Translations under genes and position numbers: made by a program | Notes under the pieces: model-generated | The model's input: the letters and a program-made list of their open reading frames with translations, nothing else | Databases searched by the model: none | What the model was told of the DNA's origin: nothing | Shown: positions 5,578 through 6,185 of the stretch, piece after piece | How the letters are laid out: every line of letters begins with the position of its first letter | Numbering within the stretch: the first letter of the stretch is position 1 | DNA from: Chitinivibrionales bacterium | GTDB lineage: Bacteria > Fibrobacterota > Chitinivibrionia > Chitinivibrionales > JANQEN01 | Direction of reading: 5' to 3' | DNA length: 6,185 nt | Assembly (NCBI GenBank): GCA_030593665.1 | Contig: JAUVGS010000138.1 | Coordinates: 1-6,185 of the forward strand

Positions 5578-6185
5578 AGATACTGCTCGCGATAGAAAAA
5601 GAGCTTTGGGTCAGTGAGTTTAAACCGTCTGCGTCCAAAGGCAATACCTGAGGATGAGGGCGTGGCTAATCCATATCCGACATGGACATGCGGGCCGCTT
5701 GTAATACCAGTCATGCCAATCGTACCGACAGGGTCTCCCCGCTTAACACGATCGCCGGTATTTACATATCGCTTGCCCATATGGGCAAAGAAAAGAACCA
5801 TACCTTCGCTCAGTATACCTACCATCCGTCCTGCGCTTCTGCTGTTGCGGAGTACAACCTTGCCATCAATTGGACTAAGGATTTCGGAACCCAGGTTCGC
5901 GGCAACATCGATACCATAGTGAGGCGTTCCGCCACCGGTACCCCGCTCACACCAGTCTCCCGTGACATATGCATAGGGATCGTCTACAATACGGGTAAAG
6001 TAGCTGTACACCGGAATGAGCTTTTTAGCTTTCGGATTATCAATATGTGAAGGAGGATAAAAAAGCATCTCTGTTCCCTCCTGGACATACAAACTGCTTG
6101 TAATCTTCTTGTCACCCGGCATCCGTGTCATATTATGATTGGCAATTGTCTCAATATCATATTTATTAATCTGGCGAGAATTATG
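5571..6185 (-). CDS. M23-family (LytM-type) cell-wall metallopeptidase, 5' end cut by the window
   Basis: The frame stays open to the window edge, giving 204 C-terminal residues; the true start lies outside. M23 peptidases are zinc endopeptidases that cut peptide cross-links in peptidoglycan, or act as inactive regulators of amidases. The metal motifs are present: HYGID (in-window H89 and D93), FFAHMG (H135) and GPHVHVGYG (H166 and H168), in the usual setting GDRVKRGDPVGTIGMTG. With all the expected histidines and the aspartate kept, it is probably an active enzyme. The first 45 or so residues (KYDIETIANHN through VQEGTEMLFYPPS) resemble the end of a LysM peptidoglycan-binding domain, which often precedes M23. 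An ATG at 6131 could be mistaken for the start, but the LysM-like match continues upstream of it. The protein is probably exported; the signal region is not visible. It converges on recN and ends in TAG inside the 142-bp repeat. Confidence 0.9.
   Translation of the reverse strand, partial: HNSRQINKYDIETIANHNMTRMPGDKKITSSLYVQEGTEMLFYPPSHIDNPKAKKLIPVYSYFTRIVDDPYAYVTGDWCERGTGGGTPHYGIDVAANLGSEILSPIDGKVVLRNSRSAGRMVGILSEGMVLFFAHMGKRYVNTGDRVKRGDPVGTIGMTGITSGPHVHVGYGLATPSSSGIAFGRRRFKLTDPKLFFYREQYLN

Overview
This 6.2-kb bacterial stretch has moderate GC and compact, mostly co-directional genes. Four plus-strand genes read as one probable transcription unit: tyrA (prephenate dehydrogenase with an ACT domain), a broken and divergent aroA-like gene (EPSP-synthase fold), nadK (NAD kinase, interrupted by an in-frame TAG) and recN (DNA repair ATPase). 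A convergent minus-strand gene at the right edge encodes a LysM/M23-type cell-wall peptidase and is cut by the window end. No protein here is distinctive enough to assign a phylum. The set is ordinary chromosomal housekeeping DNA. I see no phage, plasmid, transposase or CRISPR gene.

Layout: 2-143 is the first copy of a structured 142-bp repeat. 159-188 holds a probable sigma-70 promoter. 243-1364 is tyrA. 1370-2721 is the aroA-like gene, split by a frameshift near 1795-1813. 2722-2864 is a gap holding a 7-bp-periodic AATC repeat and the nadK ribosome binding site. 2865-3758 is nadK with TAG at 2949-2951. 3755-5440 is recN, starting in a 4-nt ATGA overlap with nadK. 5436-5577 is the second copy of the 142-bp repeat, filling the whole gap between recN and the M23 gene. 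5571-6185 is the M23 gene on the minus strand.

TyrA and AroA belong to aromatic amino acid synthesis. NadK makes NADP, and RecN acts in double-strand break repair; the nadK-recN pairing is familiar from many bacteria. TyrA and RecN look intact, while the two middle genes each carry a disabling lesion. The aroA-like product also lacks most of the conserved substrate-binding motifs of its family, so its decay or change of role is probably older than the frameshift. NAD kinase is normally essential, so the amber codon needs checking as a sequencing error, a real mutation covered by a second nadK, or a suppressed stop.

The least explained element is the 142-bp repeat. Two copies, 139/142 identical, bracket the transcription unit. 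Each can fold into three hairpins. In the right-hand copy its edges supply the stop codons of both convergent genes.
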